NCBI RefSeq assembly: GCF_006542685.1 | Contig: NZ_AP019736.1 | Coordinates: forward strand, 1,584,001 to 1,648,000 | Reading direction: 5' to 3' | Origin: Alistipes dispar | Lineage (GTDB): Bacteria > Bacteroidota > Bacteroidia > Bacteroidales > Rikenellaceae | Length of the DNA: 64,000 bases | Part shown: one piece after another, positions 26,006-34,698 of the stretch | Layout: each line of letters opens with the position of its first letter | Numbering within the stretch: the stretch's first letter is position 1 | The notes under the pieces: generated by a model | The model's input: the letters and a program-made list of their open reading frames with translations, nothing else | Database searches by the model: none | Told to the model about the DNA's origin: nothing | Program-made: the position numbers and the translations under genes

Positions 26006-26234
26006 GCGACTGATCGGCTGGATCGCCGCATTGGCGACGCTTTTCGCGGTCGCGGCGGCCGCGCTTCGGTGCGGCGAATACCGTTCGACGCTCTCGCTGC
26101 GTGCGGAGCGGACCGAAGCCTCCGCCGGCGTTCCGGGTGGGACGTTCCGTTCCGGTGCAGGGGAAACCTCCGCCCGGGAGGCGGAGAACGGGAGCCGCGG
26201 CGCAGTCGCTGCGGACTCCGTGTCCTCCCGCTGA
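25998..26234 (+). CDS. Possible small exported protein
   Basis: A 78-codon frame whose ATG overlaps the protease stop (ATGATTAA). The N-terminus looks like a membrane or signal segment (KRLIGWIAALATLFAVAAAA, then LRC), followed by a low-complexity, Gly/Ala/Arg-rich tail with no recognisable fold. The overlap suggests translational coupling, but the tail could be chance open frame in GC-rich DNA. I do not recognise it. Confidence 0.3.
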   Translation: MIKRLIGWIAALATLFAVAAAALRCGEYRSTLSLRAERTEASAGVPGGTFRSGAGETSAREAENGSRGAVAADSVSSR

Positions 26235-26316
26235 GCCGGGAGCGGTTCCGCGCCTGCCGGTGCGGTTCTTTTTCGTTCCCGGATCGGTTCCGGGAAATCA
26301 AGAGCCCTGCAATGAA

Positions 26317-26352
26317 ATTACCCCTGCGGCATTCGCTGCCGCAAGGGTAATT
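26317..26352. terminator. Bidirectional terminator upstream of the deoC 3' end
   Basis: A stem ATTACCCCTGCGGCA / TGCCGCAAGGGTAAT with a 5-nt loop (one bulge), lying between the convergent S41 unit and deoC. The 138 bp from here to the deoC stop hold nothing else I can support. Confidence 0.7.
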
Positions 26353-26490
26353 CGGTTCGTTTTCGGTTTTCTCCGAATCCGTTCGTATGCTCTGCCGCCT
26401 CTCTTTCGGACCGGACCGGGCGGATCGGACCGGGCGGATTTGCCGGAACCGTCGGATTTCTCCGAGGCCCTGCGGAGGGCGGTCGCCGGA

Positions 26491-27372
26491 TTAGTAATAT
26501 TTCACGGGTTTGCCTTCGATGGCCGAGAGCAGGTTGTTCGCGGCCGACGAGGCGCCGATGCGGAACAAGTCGGTCGTGAGCCATTCCCGGCCCAGAATCT
26601 CCTCGACGATCGTGTAGTACAGCGCCGCGTCCTCGGGCGTGCGGACCCCTCCGGCTGCCTTGAAGCCGACCTTGCGGTCCGTCTTTTCGTAATAGTCGCG
26701 GATCGCCTGACACATGACGACGGCCGCTTCGGGCGTCGCCGCCACGTCGATCTTGCCGGTCGAGGTCTTCACGAAATCCGCCCCTGCGAACATGGAGAGC
26801 AGCGAAGCCCGTCGGATCAGTTCCGGCGTTTTCAGCGCTCCCGACTCGATGATGACCTTCAGCACGACGTCTTCGTCCAACTCCGAGCGGATCACCTCCA
26901 CTTCGTTGGCCGCCTCGTCGTATTCGCCCGTGAGCATTCGTCCCACGTTGAGCACGATGTCTATTTCGTCGGCTCCGTTCTCCACGGCCATCGCCACTTC
27001 GAGCGCCTTCACTTCGAGGTAGGTCTGCGATGCGGGGAATCCGCCGCCGACGCTCGTGATACGCATCGGCGTGCCGTCCACGGCCACACCGACGGTCTCG
27101 ACGAACGAGGGGTAGATGCAGATCGACGCCACGTTGGGAATATGCGGGTATTTCTCGTAAAACTCCGCGGCCTTGCGGGCGAACTCCGTGACGGAGGCCA
27201 CCGAGTCGTTGCACGAGAGTGTCGTGAGGTCGATGGCCGAGTAGCAGAATTTATAAACTTCCGCGTTGCGGTTGCGCTCCCCGGCGGCCTTGCGGATGCG
27301 GGCTACCTCTTCCTCCACGTGTTCCGCGCTCCATGCCGGGGCGTATTCCTTCAGGTGATTGGCGTATTCCAT
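26491..27372 (-). CDS. deoC: Deoxyribose-phosphate aldolase
   Basis: A 293-residue class I DeoC, which splits 2-deoxyribose-5-phosphate into glyceraldehyde-3-phosphate and acetaldehyde in deoxynucleoside catabolism. TIM-barrel motifs: LTTLSCNDS, EIDIVLNVGRML, KVIIESGAL, ADFVKTSTGK (Schiff-base Lys) and VGFKAAGGVRT (second conserved Lys). The start at 27372 gives the usual length for the larger Bacteroidetes/eukaryote-type DeoC. The frame is open to 27585, but that part is low-complexity and crosses the promoter. Confidence 0.96.
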   Translation of the reverse strand: MEYANHLKEYAPAWSAEHVEEEVARIRKAAGERNRNAEVYKFCYSAIDLTTLSCNDSVASVTEFARKAAEFYEKYPHIPNVASICIYPSFVETVGVAVDGTPMRITSVGGGFPASQTYLEVKALEVAMAVENGADEIDIVLNVGRMLTGEYDEAANEVEVIRSELDEDVVLKVIIESGALKTPELIRRASLLSMFAGADFVKTSTGKIDVAATPEAAVVMCQAIRDYYEKTDRKVGFKAAGGVRTPEDAALYYTIVEEILGREWLTTDLFRIGASSAANNLLSAIEGKPVKYY

Positions 27373-27907
27373 GGTATCGCTGTTTTCGACAAAATTAGAA
27401 AAATTATTCGATCTCCGCCCCTCTCCGGCCGGATTTATTTTCTGTTCCGGAGGCCTCTCCGGGCTTTCCTGCTTTCGGGAACGGCGTCCGGATTCCTTTT
27501 CCGAAGAGGCCGGGCTGTTTCGGGGGCGCTTCGGAATGGCATCCGCGGCCGTCCCCGGAGTCGTTGTGCGAGTCGTATCGGACATGGCGTCCGGGCGATA
27601 CGTCCGGGATTGTTTCGGAATGGCCCCGCGAAGTCATGTCCGGGACCGCTCGATCCATATCCGTGTCGGCGGGCGTGTGCTTCTGCGCAACCGCCTGCCT
27701 CCGCACATTGCCCTCTCCTCTTATTTCCGTCTGTTTTTGCGTTTGGGGTTCCCCGCGGACGGCCGTCCCGTTGCTCTGCATTCCTGCCGCCATCCCTTTC
27801 CTGCGGCGCTCTCTCTTTTCCTTCGTATGCGTTTTCCCTGCAAAAAGAGAGCCCGGACCGCGAAGGTCCGGGCTCTTTCGCAGCGGAGATTCTCCGCCTC
27901 TTCCGAA
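27373..27907. other. 535-bp intergenic region
   Basis: Holds the deoC -7 box (TAATTTTG on the minus strand, 27390-27397) at one end and the terminator of the OmpA/TPR lipoprotein gene (27845-27879) at the other. Between them is about 450 bp of GC-rich sequence with long open frames on both strands. Their translations are Arg/Pro/Ser-rich and lack any domain or plausible start context, so I do not call a gene. Confidence 0.5.
27845..27879 (-). terminator. Terminator of the OmpA/TPR lipoprotein gene
   Basis: Stem AGAGCCCGGACC / GGTCCGGGCTCT with a 5-nt loop (GCGAA on the plus strand), followed on the minus strand by a TTTTTG tail. Confidence 0.85.
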
Positions 27908-29638
27908 TTATTTCTTCAGTGCCTTCAGGTTCACGTCCTTGGCGGCCTTCTTGGCCAGCTCGGGATTCTTCGACGTAGCGCTCTTGAGCTGAGCCTCGGC
28001 GCTCTTCATGTCGCCTTCCTTCACGGCGATCACGGCGCGCAGGTAGTCGGCGTCGGCCGAATTGTCCTTGGCGATGGCCTTCTTGGCGCCGGCCAGGTCG
28101 TTCGACTGTACCAGTGCGATGGCGGCGTTGTAACCCTCGAGGTTCCGGGCAGCGGTCTTGTAGTCGCCCTCGGCGGCAGCCATGGCGGCCTTTGCCTGAG
28201 CGTCGGCGGCTGCGGTGTACTTCTTGGCCTCAGCGGTGTTGTTGTTGGCGAGGTTGGCCAGCAGGAGGTTCTTGTTCAGCTCCTTCGACGAATCCATCTT
28301 GGCGGCCTTCTCGAACGACTTCAGGGCGGCAGCCTTGTCGCCGACCTTCGTCTGGGCCACGCCGAGGTTGTTGTAAACGCGGGCGTCGTTGTACTTCTTC
28401 GAAGCGGCGGTCAGGATGGCTACCTGCTCCTTCGGGCAGTCGGTCAGCTCCTGAGCGGCGAAGAGGTACTCCTCGACGGTCAGCTCTCCGCCGTTGCGGT
28501 AAGCGGCCATGATCTCGGCGTCGGTCTTACCCTGCAGGTCGGTGGTGTTCACGATCTGCGAGCGGCGCAGCTCGGGCAGGATCTCCTCCTTCAGCTCGTT
28601 GAATACGGCCGACATGTTCTTGATTTCGCTCTCACGCTCGGCGGGCGAGTTGTAGAGGCTCAGCACCTGGAGAATGAGGTTCTTGTCCTTGATGTTCGAC
28701 TTCTCGACCAGCTCCTTGAAACCGTCCCAGTCCTCGCCGTAGGCTGCGGCGTCGATATCGAGGCCCGAATCCTTGAGCAGCTTGGCGATCACCTTGTGAC
28801 CCGATTCGCTGCGGGCTTTCGACAGCTTGTCGTTGAACTTCTCGGGACCGTCGGGCGAAGCGTAACCCTTCACGGCGATGTTCTGCGTTGCGCGGTCGTT
28901 CGTGAGGTTCTTGTCCACGTTCTCCTTGAATGCGCCGAGGTTGGCGGCCTTCTCGTGCTTCTTCGTCACGACCGACGAGTTGATCGTGTAGAGCAGGTCG
29001 GTCTTGTCCACTACGGTGGTGATGCGCTTGAAGTTGTTGTCCATCTGCTCCATCAGGTCACCGTATTTGATGTCCTTCTGCAACGTGTTCAGACCGTAGG
29101 CGACCGTCAGGCCGAACTCCTTGGCCAGAGCGGCTGCGGCAGCGTCGTTGCCGGCCAGCACGGCGGCCTCCTCCTTCGTGGGGATGGCGCCGGTGTTCAG
29201 GTTCACGAGCGTGAACTCCTTGCACTTGCCGCCCGGGCACTTGATCTCGGCGCGGAGCTGCAGGGCGCACTCGTCCATGCGGGGATCGTACGGGAACTCG
29301 ACGTGCATCGTCACGTTGCCGCCGTTCTTCTTATCGACCACCGTGTAGTTGTCGTCCACCTTCGAACCCTGGTAGAAGTGAGCCGTGCCGGCCACTTCGC
29401 CGCCCTCGAACACGATGACGGGGGTTACCTTGACGACGGCCTTCGCGTTGAAGTACTTGACCGGGAAGGTTACGTTGATGTCGGCGGCCACGATGCCGTT
29501 GTTGAGCGTCAGAATCTCGGGAGCCACCGTCAGTTGGACGTCGTCCCGGTTCTTGGCCATTTTCTTGAAGCAGTTGCAGCTCGTGAATGCCAGCGCGGCC
29601 ACGGCGAGCACCATGCTCAATTTCATTAGCTTTTTCAT
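27908..29638 (-). CDS. OmpA-like/TPR lipoprotein
   Basis: A 576-residue lipoprotein: signal MKLSMVLAVAALAFTSC with the lipidated Cys near residue 21. Residues about 35-150 are beta-rich. A segment near 255-300 (IAVKGYASPDGPEKFNDKLS followed by KARSESGHKVIAKLL) matches the OmpA C-terminal pattern that binds peptidoglycan. The last ~180 residues are Ala/Lys-rich TPR-like helices (VYNNLGVAQTKVGDKAAALK and similar). Codon use is strongly biased and it has a good promoter, so it is probably abundant. It may link the outer membrane to peptidoglycan; this is inferred from the OmpA-like segment. Confidence 0.75.
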   Translation of the reverse strand: MKKLMKLSMVLAVAALAFTSCNCFKKMAKNRDDVQLTVAPEILTLNNGIVAADINVTFPVKYFNAKAVVKVTPVIVFEGGEVAGTAHFYQGSKVDDNYTVVDKKNGGNVTMHVEFPYDPRMDECALQLRAEIKCPGGKCKEFTLVNLNTGAIPTKEEAAVLAGNDAAAAALAKEFGLTVAYGLNTLQKDIKYGDLMEQMDNNFKRITTVVDKTDLLYTINSSVVTKKHEKAANLGAFKENVDKNLTNDRATQNIAVKGYASPDGPEKFNDKLSKARSESGHKVIAKLLKDSGLDIDAAAYGEDWDGFKELVEKSNIKDKNLILQVLSLYNSPAERESEIKNMSAVFNELKEEILPELRRSQIVNTTDLQGKTDAEIMAAYRNGGELTVEEYLFAAQELTDCPKEQVAILTAASKKYNDARVYNNLGVAQTKVGDKAAALKSFEKAAKMDSSKELNKNLLLANLANNNTAEAKKYTAAADAQAKAAMAAAEGDYKTAARNLEGYNAAIALVQSNDLAGAKKAIAKDNSADADYLRAVIAVKEGDMKSAEAQLKSATSKNPELAKKAAKDVNLKALKK

Positions 29639-29764
29639 AATGGGTAAATTTTAATGTGATTTTTGGTTGTTTGCCTAATTTTTTTCTCCCCTGTTGTTCT
29701 CTCTCACTTCGGTTTTTCTTTTCCCGTCCCGTTCCGTCGGATGCATTTACGGTGACGGACAATG

Positions 29765-29797
29765 CAAATATAGAAAAACTTCCGTGAATTATGCAAT
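29765..29797 (-). promoter_or_regulatory. Promoter of the OmpA/TPR lipoprotein gene
   Basis: On the minus strand: -7 TATATTTG (29765-29772, exact consensus), 21-bp spacer, and ATTG (29794-29797) as a one-mismatch -33 element. It leaves a leader of roughly 125 nt. The -33 end touches the pnp terminator hairpin. Confidence 0.65.
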
Positions 29798-29844
29798 TAT
29801 TTCGGGCAGAAAAACTTTCAGGAAGTTTCCGCCCGAAATAATCG
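29797..29844 (-). terminator. Terminator hairpin after pnp
   Basis: Outer stem TATTTCGGGC / GCCCGAAATA and inner stem AAACTT / AAGTTT around a short loop, just after the pnp stop on the minus strand. Confidence 0.7.
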
Positions 29845-29858
29845 CTTGTCCGGTCGGG

Positions 29859-32066
29859 CTACTCCTCCTTGCGCTCGTGGCGTTCGCGGCGCTCGGGACG
29901 CGGGCGGCGCTCCCGCTCCACGTAACCCTCGGGCTTGGGCAGCAGGGCCTTGCGCGAGAGTTTGAGTTTGCCCGTCTTGGGGTCTATGCCGATCAGCTTG
30001 ACGTCGATCTCGTCGCCCTCCTTCAGGCCGGTCTCCTCCATCGTCTCGAACCGCTTGTAGTCGATCTCCGAGATGTGGAGCAGGGCGTCCTTGCCGGGCA
30101 TGATCTCGACGAACGCGCCGAAGGCCACGATCGAGCGGATCCGGCCGTGGTACGTCTCGCCCACCTCGGGGATGGCCACGATGGCCTTGATGCGGGCCAG
30201 CGCGCCGTCGAGGGCGGCCTTGTCGATGCCGAAGATGTCCACGATGCCCTTGTTGTCCTCCTCGGTGATGGTGATGGTGGTGTTCGTGGTCTTCTGGATG
30301 TCCTGGATCACCTTGCCGCCCGGGCCGATCACCGAACCGATCATGTCCTGCGGGATGGTGATCTGCACGATGCGCGGCACGCACGGCTTGTAGTCGGCGC
30401 GCGGCTCGGCGATGCACTCCGTGATCTTGTCGAGGATGTGCATGCGTCCCTTGCGGGCCTGTTCGAGCGCTGCGGCGAGCACCTCGTAGGAGAGGCCGTC
30501 CACCTTGATGTCCATCTGCGTGGCGGTGATGCCGTCGCGCGTTCCCGTCACCTTGAAGTCCATGTCTCCCAGGTGGTCCTCATCGCCCAGAATGTCCGAC
30601 AGCACGGCCCATTTGCCCGTCTGCGAGTCGGAGATCAGGCCCATGGCGATACCCGACACGGGTTTCTTGAGCTTCACGCCGGCGTCCATCAGGGCGAGCG
30701 TTCCGGCGCAGACGGTGGCCATCGACGACGAGCCGTTCGACTCGAGGATGTCCGACACGACGCGCACGGCGTAGGGGTTCTCCTCGCCCAGCGGAACCAT
30801 CGGCTTCAGGGCGCGCCATGCCAGGTGGCCGTGGCCGATCTCGCGGCGCGAAAGACCGCGTGCGGCCTTCGCCTCGCCCGTCGAGAAGGGCGGGAAGTTA
30901 TAGTGCAGCACGAACTGCTCGGTTCCCTGTACGAGCACTTCGTCCTTGACCTTTTCGTCGAGCTTCGTGCCCAGCGTCACGGTGGTCAGCGACTGCGTTT
31001 CGCCGCGCGTGAAGATCGCCGAGCCGTGGGCCGCGGGCAGGTAGCCCACCTCGCACCAGATCGGGCGGATTTCGTCCGTGCGGCGGCCGTCGAGGCGCTT
31101 GCCCTCGTCGAGGATCATGTTGCGCATGGCCTTCTTCTGCACGTCGTCGTGGAAATACTTGTGGATCAACGGAGCCTTCTCCACGAGCTCCTCCTCCGTG
31201 TAGCGCGACGCGAATTCGGCCTCGAGGGCGTTGAACAGATCCTCGCGCTCGTGCTTCATCGTGCCGCTCGTGGCGATGGCGTAGGCCTTGTCGTAGAGCT
31301 CGCGGACGATCGTCTGACGCAGCTCCTCGTCGTTCACCTCGTGGCAGTAGGTGCGCTTGACGTCCTTGCCCAGCTCCTTCGAGAGCTCGATCTGTACGGC
31401 GCAGTGCTTCTTGATCTCCTCGTGCGCGAACTTGATGGCGCCGAGCATCACCTCCTCCGAGACCTCCTTCATTTCGCCCTCGACCATCAGGATGTTGTCG
31501 ATCGTGCCGCCGACCATGATGTCCAGGTCGCATTCGGGCATCTCCGAGAAGTTGGGGTTGATGGCGTACTCGCCGTTGCGGCGCACGACGCGCACCTCCG
31601 AAATGGGACCGCCGAAGGGGATGTCCGAGACGGCCAGCGCGGCCGAAGCGGCCAGACCGGCCAGCGCGTCGGGCTGAATATCCTTGTCCGCCGAGATCAG
31701 CGTGACGGTCACATAGACTTCGGCGTGGTAATCCGAGGGGAACAGGGGGCGGAGCGCGCGGTCGATCAGCCGGGCCACGAGCACTTCGCTGTCATTGGCC
31801 TTGCCTTCGCGTTTCATGAAGCCTCCGGGGTAGCGGCCGCAGGCGGCGTACTTCTCCTTGTATTCGACCTGGAGGGGCATGAAATCGGTGTCGGGTTTTG
31901 CATCCTTGGCGGCCACCACCGTACCGAGCAGCATCGTGTCGCCCATCTTGACGACCACCGAGCCGTCGGCCTGCTTGGCCAGCTTGCCCGTTTCGATCTC
32001 GATCCGGCGTCCGTCGGCCAGCGTGATCGTTTTACGGACTGCGTTGTACAGCTTCTTTTCTTCCAT
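29859..32066 (-). CDS. pnp: Polyribonucleotide nucleotidyltransferase (PNPase)
   Basis: A 735-residue PNPase, a phosphorolytic 3'-5' exoribonuclease of RNA decay. Domains in order: first RNase PH core (about 1-230), linker helices, second RNase PH core with the catalytic GDEDHLGDMDFKVTGT and SRREIGHGHLA segments, KH domain (IPQDMIGSVIGPGGKVIQDI, about 560-620) and S1 domain (YHGRIRSIVAFGAFVEIMPG, about 630-700). It ends in a short Arg/Glu-rich tail. The ATG at 32066 matches the family start (MEEKKLYNAV); the 19-codon extension is not needed. It lies 93 bp downstream of rpsO, the classic rpsO-pnp pairing. Confidence 0.98.
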   Translation of the reverse strand: MEEKKLYNAVRKTITLADGRRIEIETGKLAKQADGSVVVKMGDTMLLGTVVAAKDAKPDTDFMPLQVEYKEKYAACGRYPGGFMKREGKANDSEVLVARLIDRALRPLFPSDYHAEVYVTVTLISADKDIQPDALAGLAASAALAVSDIPFGGPISEVRVVRRNGEYAINPNFSEMPECDLDIMVGGTIDNILMVEGEMKEVSEEVMLGAIKFAHEEIKKHCAVQIELSKELGKDVKRTYCHEVNDEELRQTIVRELYDKAYAIATSGTMKHEREDLFNALEAEFASRYTEEELVEKAPLIHKYFHDDVQKKAMRNMILDEGKRLDGRRTDEIRPIWCEVGYLPAAHGSAIFTRGETQSLTTVTLGTKLDEKVKDEVLVQGTEQFVLHYNFPPFSTGEAKAARGLSRREIGHGHLAWRALKPMVPLGEENPYAVRVVSDILESNGSSSMATVCAGTLALMDAGVKLKKPVSGIAMGLISDSQTGKWAVLSDILGDEDHLGDMDFKVTGTRDGITATQMDIKVDGLSYEVLAAALEQARKGRMHILDKITECIAEPRADYKPCVPRIVQITIPQDMIGSVIGPGGKVIQDIQKTTNTTITITEEDNKGIVDIFGIDKAALDGALARIKAIVAIPEVGETYHGRIRSIVAFGAFVEIMPGKDALLHISEIDYKRFETMEETGLKEGDEIDVKLIGIDPKTGKLKLSRKALLPKPEGYVERERRPRPERRERHERKEE

Positions 32067-32112
32067 AAAAATTTTAAACCTATGTGTGTTTCGATTGTTC
32101 GTCTTCAATGAA

Positions 32113-32147
32113 AATGAAGGCAACCCCTCTCGGGAATTGCCCTCATT
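32113..32147 (-). terminator. rpsO-pnp intercistronic hairpin
   Basis: Arms AATGAAGGCAA / TTGCCCTCATT (one G-T pair) plus inner pairing, in the 93-bp gap between rpsO and pnp. In many bacteria this gap holds an attenuating terminator and an RNase III processing site that lets PNPase control its own mRNA. Here only the hairpin is seen; the role is inferred. Confidence 0.6.
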
Positions 32148-32159
32148 TCTGCCTCGGGA

Positions 32160-32432
32160 TTACTTGCGGAGGTTGAGTGTCTTGACGATCGCGCGGTAGC
32201 GCTCGATGTCCACCTCCTTGAGGTACTCCAGCAACTGGCGGCGCTTACCTACCAGGCGCAGCAGCGCGCGCTGGGTTCCGAAGTCGTGCTTGTTGCTCTT
32301 GAGGTGTTCAGTAAGGTGGCTGATACGGTAGGAAAACAACGCGATCTGGCTCTCGGGCGAACCCGTGTCGGTGTTAGACTTGCCGTACTTGCCGAAAAGC
32401 TCCTGCTTTTTCTCTGCTGTTAAATAAGCCAT
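32160..32432 (-). CDS. rpsO: 30S ribosomal protein S15
   Basis: A 90-residue S15, which binds the 16S rRNA central domain early in 30S assembly. The family signature is complete: DTGSPESQIALFSYRISHLT, KSNKHDFGTQRALLRLVGKR, RRQLLEYLKEVDIERYRAIV. Length and sequence are standard. First gene of rpsO-pnp. Confidence 0.99.
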   Translation of the reverse strand: MAYLTAEKKQELFGKYGKSNTDTGSPESQIALFSYRISHLTEHLKSNKHDFGTQRALLRLVGKRRQLLEYLKEVDIERYRAIVKTLNLRK

Positions 32433-32513
32433 TGTGTGAAAGTTTATTTAAGTTCCACTCTACGACGCATCCCCCTTACCGTGGATAACGCCAGAGCGTT
32501 TTGCAAAGGTACG

Positions 32514-32521
32514 AAATAAAT
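32514..32521 (-). promoter_or_regulatory. -7 box of rpsO-pnp
   Basis: On the minus strand this reads TACCTTTG, an exact TAnnTTTG match, about 80 nt upstream of the rpsO ATG. Confidence 0.65.
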
Positions 32522-32595
32522 GGGAATTGCGCATGAAATGTGAAAAATTATTTCTCTTTTCGGGAGGAAAAGTAGCCGGATCGGCGGGAAAATCG

Positions 32596-32603
32596 TACTT
32601 TTG
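32596..32603 (+). promoter_or_regulatory. -7 box of apbE
   Basis: TACTTTTG, an exact TAnnTTTG match, 20 nt before the apbE ATG at 32624. It implies a very short leader and argues against a start further upstream. Confidence 0.65.
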
Positions 32604-32623
32604 CGGCTAAACGGGTGAAAATT

Positions 32624-33637
32624 ATGCTGAAAAAGAACCTTTGCGGCCTTTTCGCGGCGCTCTTCGCCGCGGGGTTCGCGGGCTGCGGCGGAGGGCCGCG
32701 TACCTATACGGTGGTGGACGGCACGATGCTCGGTACGACGCTGCACGTGGTGGCCGACGTCGAGGGGGTCTCGTCGCAGGAGCTGTACGCAGCCGTCATG
32801 GAGCTGGACCGCGAGGCCAAGGCCTCGATGTCGATTTTCGATCCGGCGTCGCTGCTGAGCCGGCTGAACCGCAACGAGACGGACAGCGTCGATCGCCATA
32901 TCGCCTTCAACCTCCGCCTGGCGGACAGCATCGGGGCGTTGAGCGGGGGGCGTTACGACGTGACGGTCAAGCCGCTCGTCGAGGCGTGGGGATTCGCCGG
33001 CAAGGCGGCCCAGGCGCACCCGAACGTCGATTCGATCCTCGATTTCGTGGGCCGCGAAAAGGTCCGCATCGAACGCGGGCGGCTGGTGAAGAGCGACCCC
33101 CGCGTGCAGCTCGACTTCAATTCGGTGGCCAAGGGCTACACGGTCGATCTGCTGGCGGAGCTGGTCGAACGGTTCGGCGCCGAGAACTACATCGTGGACA
33201 TCGGCGGCGAGATCCGCTGCCGGGGCGTCAATCGCACGGGCGAGGCGTGGCGGATCGGGGTGGAAACCCCCTTCGACGGCAACATGAGCGACGGCGAATA
33301 CCTTCAGAAGCGGATCCGGCTGCGGGAGGGCGGGCTGGCCACCTCGGGCAACTACCGCCGCTTCTATCTCGACGCCGACGGCCGCAAGGTGGCCCATACG
33401 ATTGACCCGCGCACGGGCCGCAGCGCCCTTTCGCGGCTGCTTTCGGTCACGGTCGTCGCGCCCACGTGCGCCGAGGCCGATGCGCTGGGGACCATGTTCC
33501 TGGCCATGGGGGCCGACGACGCGCTGGCGGCCGCGGAGCGGATGCCGGAGGCGAAGGTTTACTTCATCCTCGCCGGCAGCGGCGACACCTACGAGGAGTA
33601 CGTCTCCCCGGCGATGGAACAACTGATTATGAAATAG
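32624..33637 (+). CDS. apbE: FAD:protein FMN transferase (ApbE)
   Basis: A 337-residue ApbE lipoprotein (signal LCGLFAALFAAGFAGC), acting at the periplasmic side to attach FMN to Thr of partners such as the NqrB/NqrC and RnfG/D subunits. Family motifs: TMLGTTLHV, SIFDPASLLSRLN, GRYDVTVKPLVEAWGF, QLDFNSVAKGYTVD, YIVDIGGEIRCRG, ATSGNYRRFY, HTIDPRTGRSA and the metal-binding C-terminal segment TCAEADALGTMFLAMG. The ATG at 32624 is preferred over GTG at 32615. No Nqr or Rnf genes are in the window. Followed after 12 bp by a lipid kinase gene. Confidence 0.95.
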   Translation: MLKKNLCGLFAALFAAGFAGCGGGPRTYTVVDGTMLGTTLHVVADVEGVSSQELYAAVMELDREAKASMSIFDPASLLSRLNRNETDSVDRHIAFNLRLADSIGALSGGRYDVTVKPLVEAWGFAGKAAQAHPNVDSILDFVGREKVRIERGRLVKSDPRVQLDFNSVAKGYTVDLLAELVERFGAENYIVDIGGEIRCRGVNRTGEAWRIGVETPFDGNMSDGEYLQKRIRLREGGLATSGNYRRFYLDADGRKVAHTIDPRTGRSALSRLLSVTVVAPTCAEADALGTMFLAMGADDALAAAERMPEAKVYFILAGSGDTYEEYVSPAMEQLIMK

Positions 33638-33649
33638 CGCATACGGAAT

Positions 33650-34522
33650 ATGAAAACAGCCATTTTTCTCTACAATCCGCAGTCGGGCAAAGGGCGTATC
33701 GCCGCCCATGTCGAGGGCATCTGCACGGTGTTCCGCGCCTACGGATACGACATCCGCCCGCAGCGGGTCGATTTCGCGGCCAATCCGTTCGACGGCAACG
33801 AGTCGGTGTCGCTCATGGTCGTCGCGGGAGGCGACGGGTCGGTCAATTTCGTGCTCAACGCCATGAAGCGCAAGGGGCTGGACATTCCCGTGGGGGTGAT
33901 TCCGGCCGGCACGGCCAACGACTTCGCCGGAGCGCTCGGCATGTCGCGCGAGCCGCTCGAAGCGGCGCGGCAGATCGCCTCGGGCGTGGAGGAACGGGTC
34001 GATTGCGGTCGTGTGAACGACCTTTACTTCGTCAATGTTTTCAGCTTCGGCATCTTCACCACGACCTCGCAGCGCACGCCCGACGACCGCAAGCACAGGC
34101 TCGGCAAGCTGGCCTATATCATCGAGGGGGCCCGGGAGATCGCCTCGATCCATGCCGTGCCGCTGGAGCTCGAGGCCGACGGCGTGCGGTTCGACCTGCG
34201 GTCGCTCATGGTGCTCGTCTTCAACGGCGAGACGGCCGGCGGGTTCCGCCTGGCGCGCCGCTCCTCGATCCGCGACGGGCTGCTGGACTGCATCCTGCTC
34301 GAGAAGCGGACCTTCCTGCGCTCGGCGATGGCGATGGGGCGCTACCTGCTGGGCGGCAACCCGAAGATCGTGCACCGCCTGCAGGCCCGGCGGCTCGAGA
34401 TCCGTTCGACGGTCGCCGAGCCGACCGACGTGGACGGGCAGAAGGGGGCCGACTTCCCGCTACACATCGAGTGTCTGCCCGGCGGGCTGCGCGTCGTCTG
34501 CCCGCCGTCCGGGGAGAGATAG
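33650..34522 (+). CDS. YegS/BmrU-type lipid kinase
   Basis: A 290-residue diacylglycerol-kinase-family protein. It has the nucleotide-binding start FLYNPQSGKGR, the catalytic VVAGGDGSVNFVLNAM loop and the IPAGTANDFAGALGM motif, then a beta-sandwich C-terminal domain with RDGLLDCILLE. Related enzymes phosphorylate diacylglycerol, phosphatidylglycerol or sphingoid lipids. Given the sphingolipids or sulfonolipids of this phylum, a sphingoid substrate is possible, but nothing in the sequence decides it. It lies 12 bp after apbE and is probably co-transcribed. Confidence 0.9.
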   Translation: MKTAIFLYNPQSGKGRIAAHVEGICTVFRAYGYDIRPQRVDFAANPFDGNESVSLMVVAGGDGSVNFVLNAMKRKGLDIPVGVIPAGTANDFAGALGMSREPLEAARQIASGVEERVDCGRVNDLYFVNVFSFGIFTTTSQRTPDDRKHRLGKLAYIIEGAREIASIHAVPLELEADGVRFDLRSLMVLVFNGETAGGFRLARRSSIRDGLLDCILLEKRTFLRSAMAMGRYLLGGNPKIVHRLQARRLEIRSTVAEPTDVDGQKGADFPLHIECLPGGLRVVCPPSGER

Positions 34523-34647
34523 TCCGGCGCGGCGTCCGCTGCGCGGTGCGGTTCCGCCTCCGGACGGAGCGGCTGCCGGGTGTTTCCCGGGTGCGTTCGC
34601 GCACCGGAGATTTCCCGGGCGGACGGGGCCGTTTCGCCTCCGGAATT

Positions 34648-34679
34648 TTTGGATTTCCGGTCGAATCTTGTTATTTTTG
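34648..34679 (+). promoter_or_regulatory. Consensus promoter of the AraC-family gene
   Basis: -33 TTTG (34648-34651), 20-bp spacer, -7 TATTTTTG (34672-34679). Both elements match exactly. It places the transcript start about 15 nt before the ATG at 34699. Confidence 0.8.
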
Positions 34680-34698
34680 TCCGCAAAGACCTCGATAC

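Noticed and set aside
27404..27793. 129-codon minus-strand frame between deoC and the OmpA/TPR gene
   Set aside because: Low-complexity product with no recognisable fold and no promoter; likely chance open frame.
27359..29629. Very long plus-strand frame (756 codons) opposite the OmpA/TPR lipoprotein
   Set aside because: It is a codon-bias shadow: Leu/Val/Gly-rich, no domain, and exactly opposite a gene with signal peptide, promoter and terminator.
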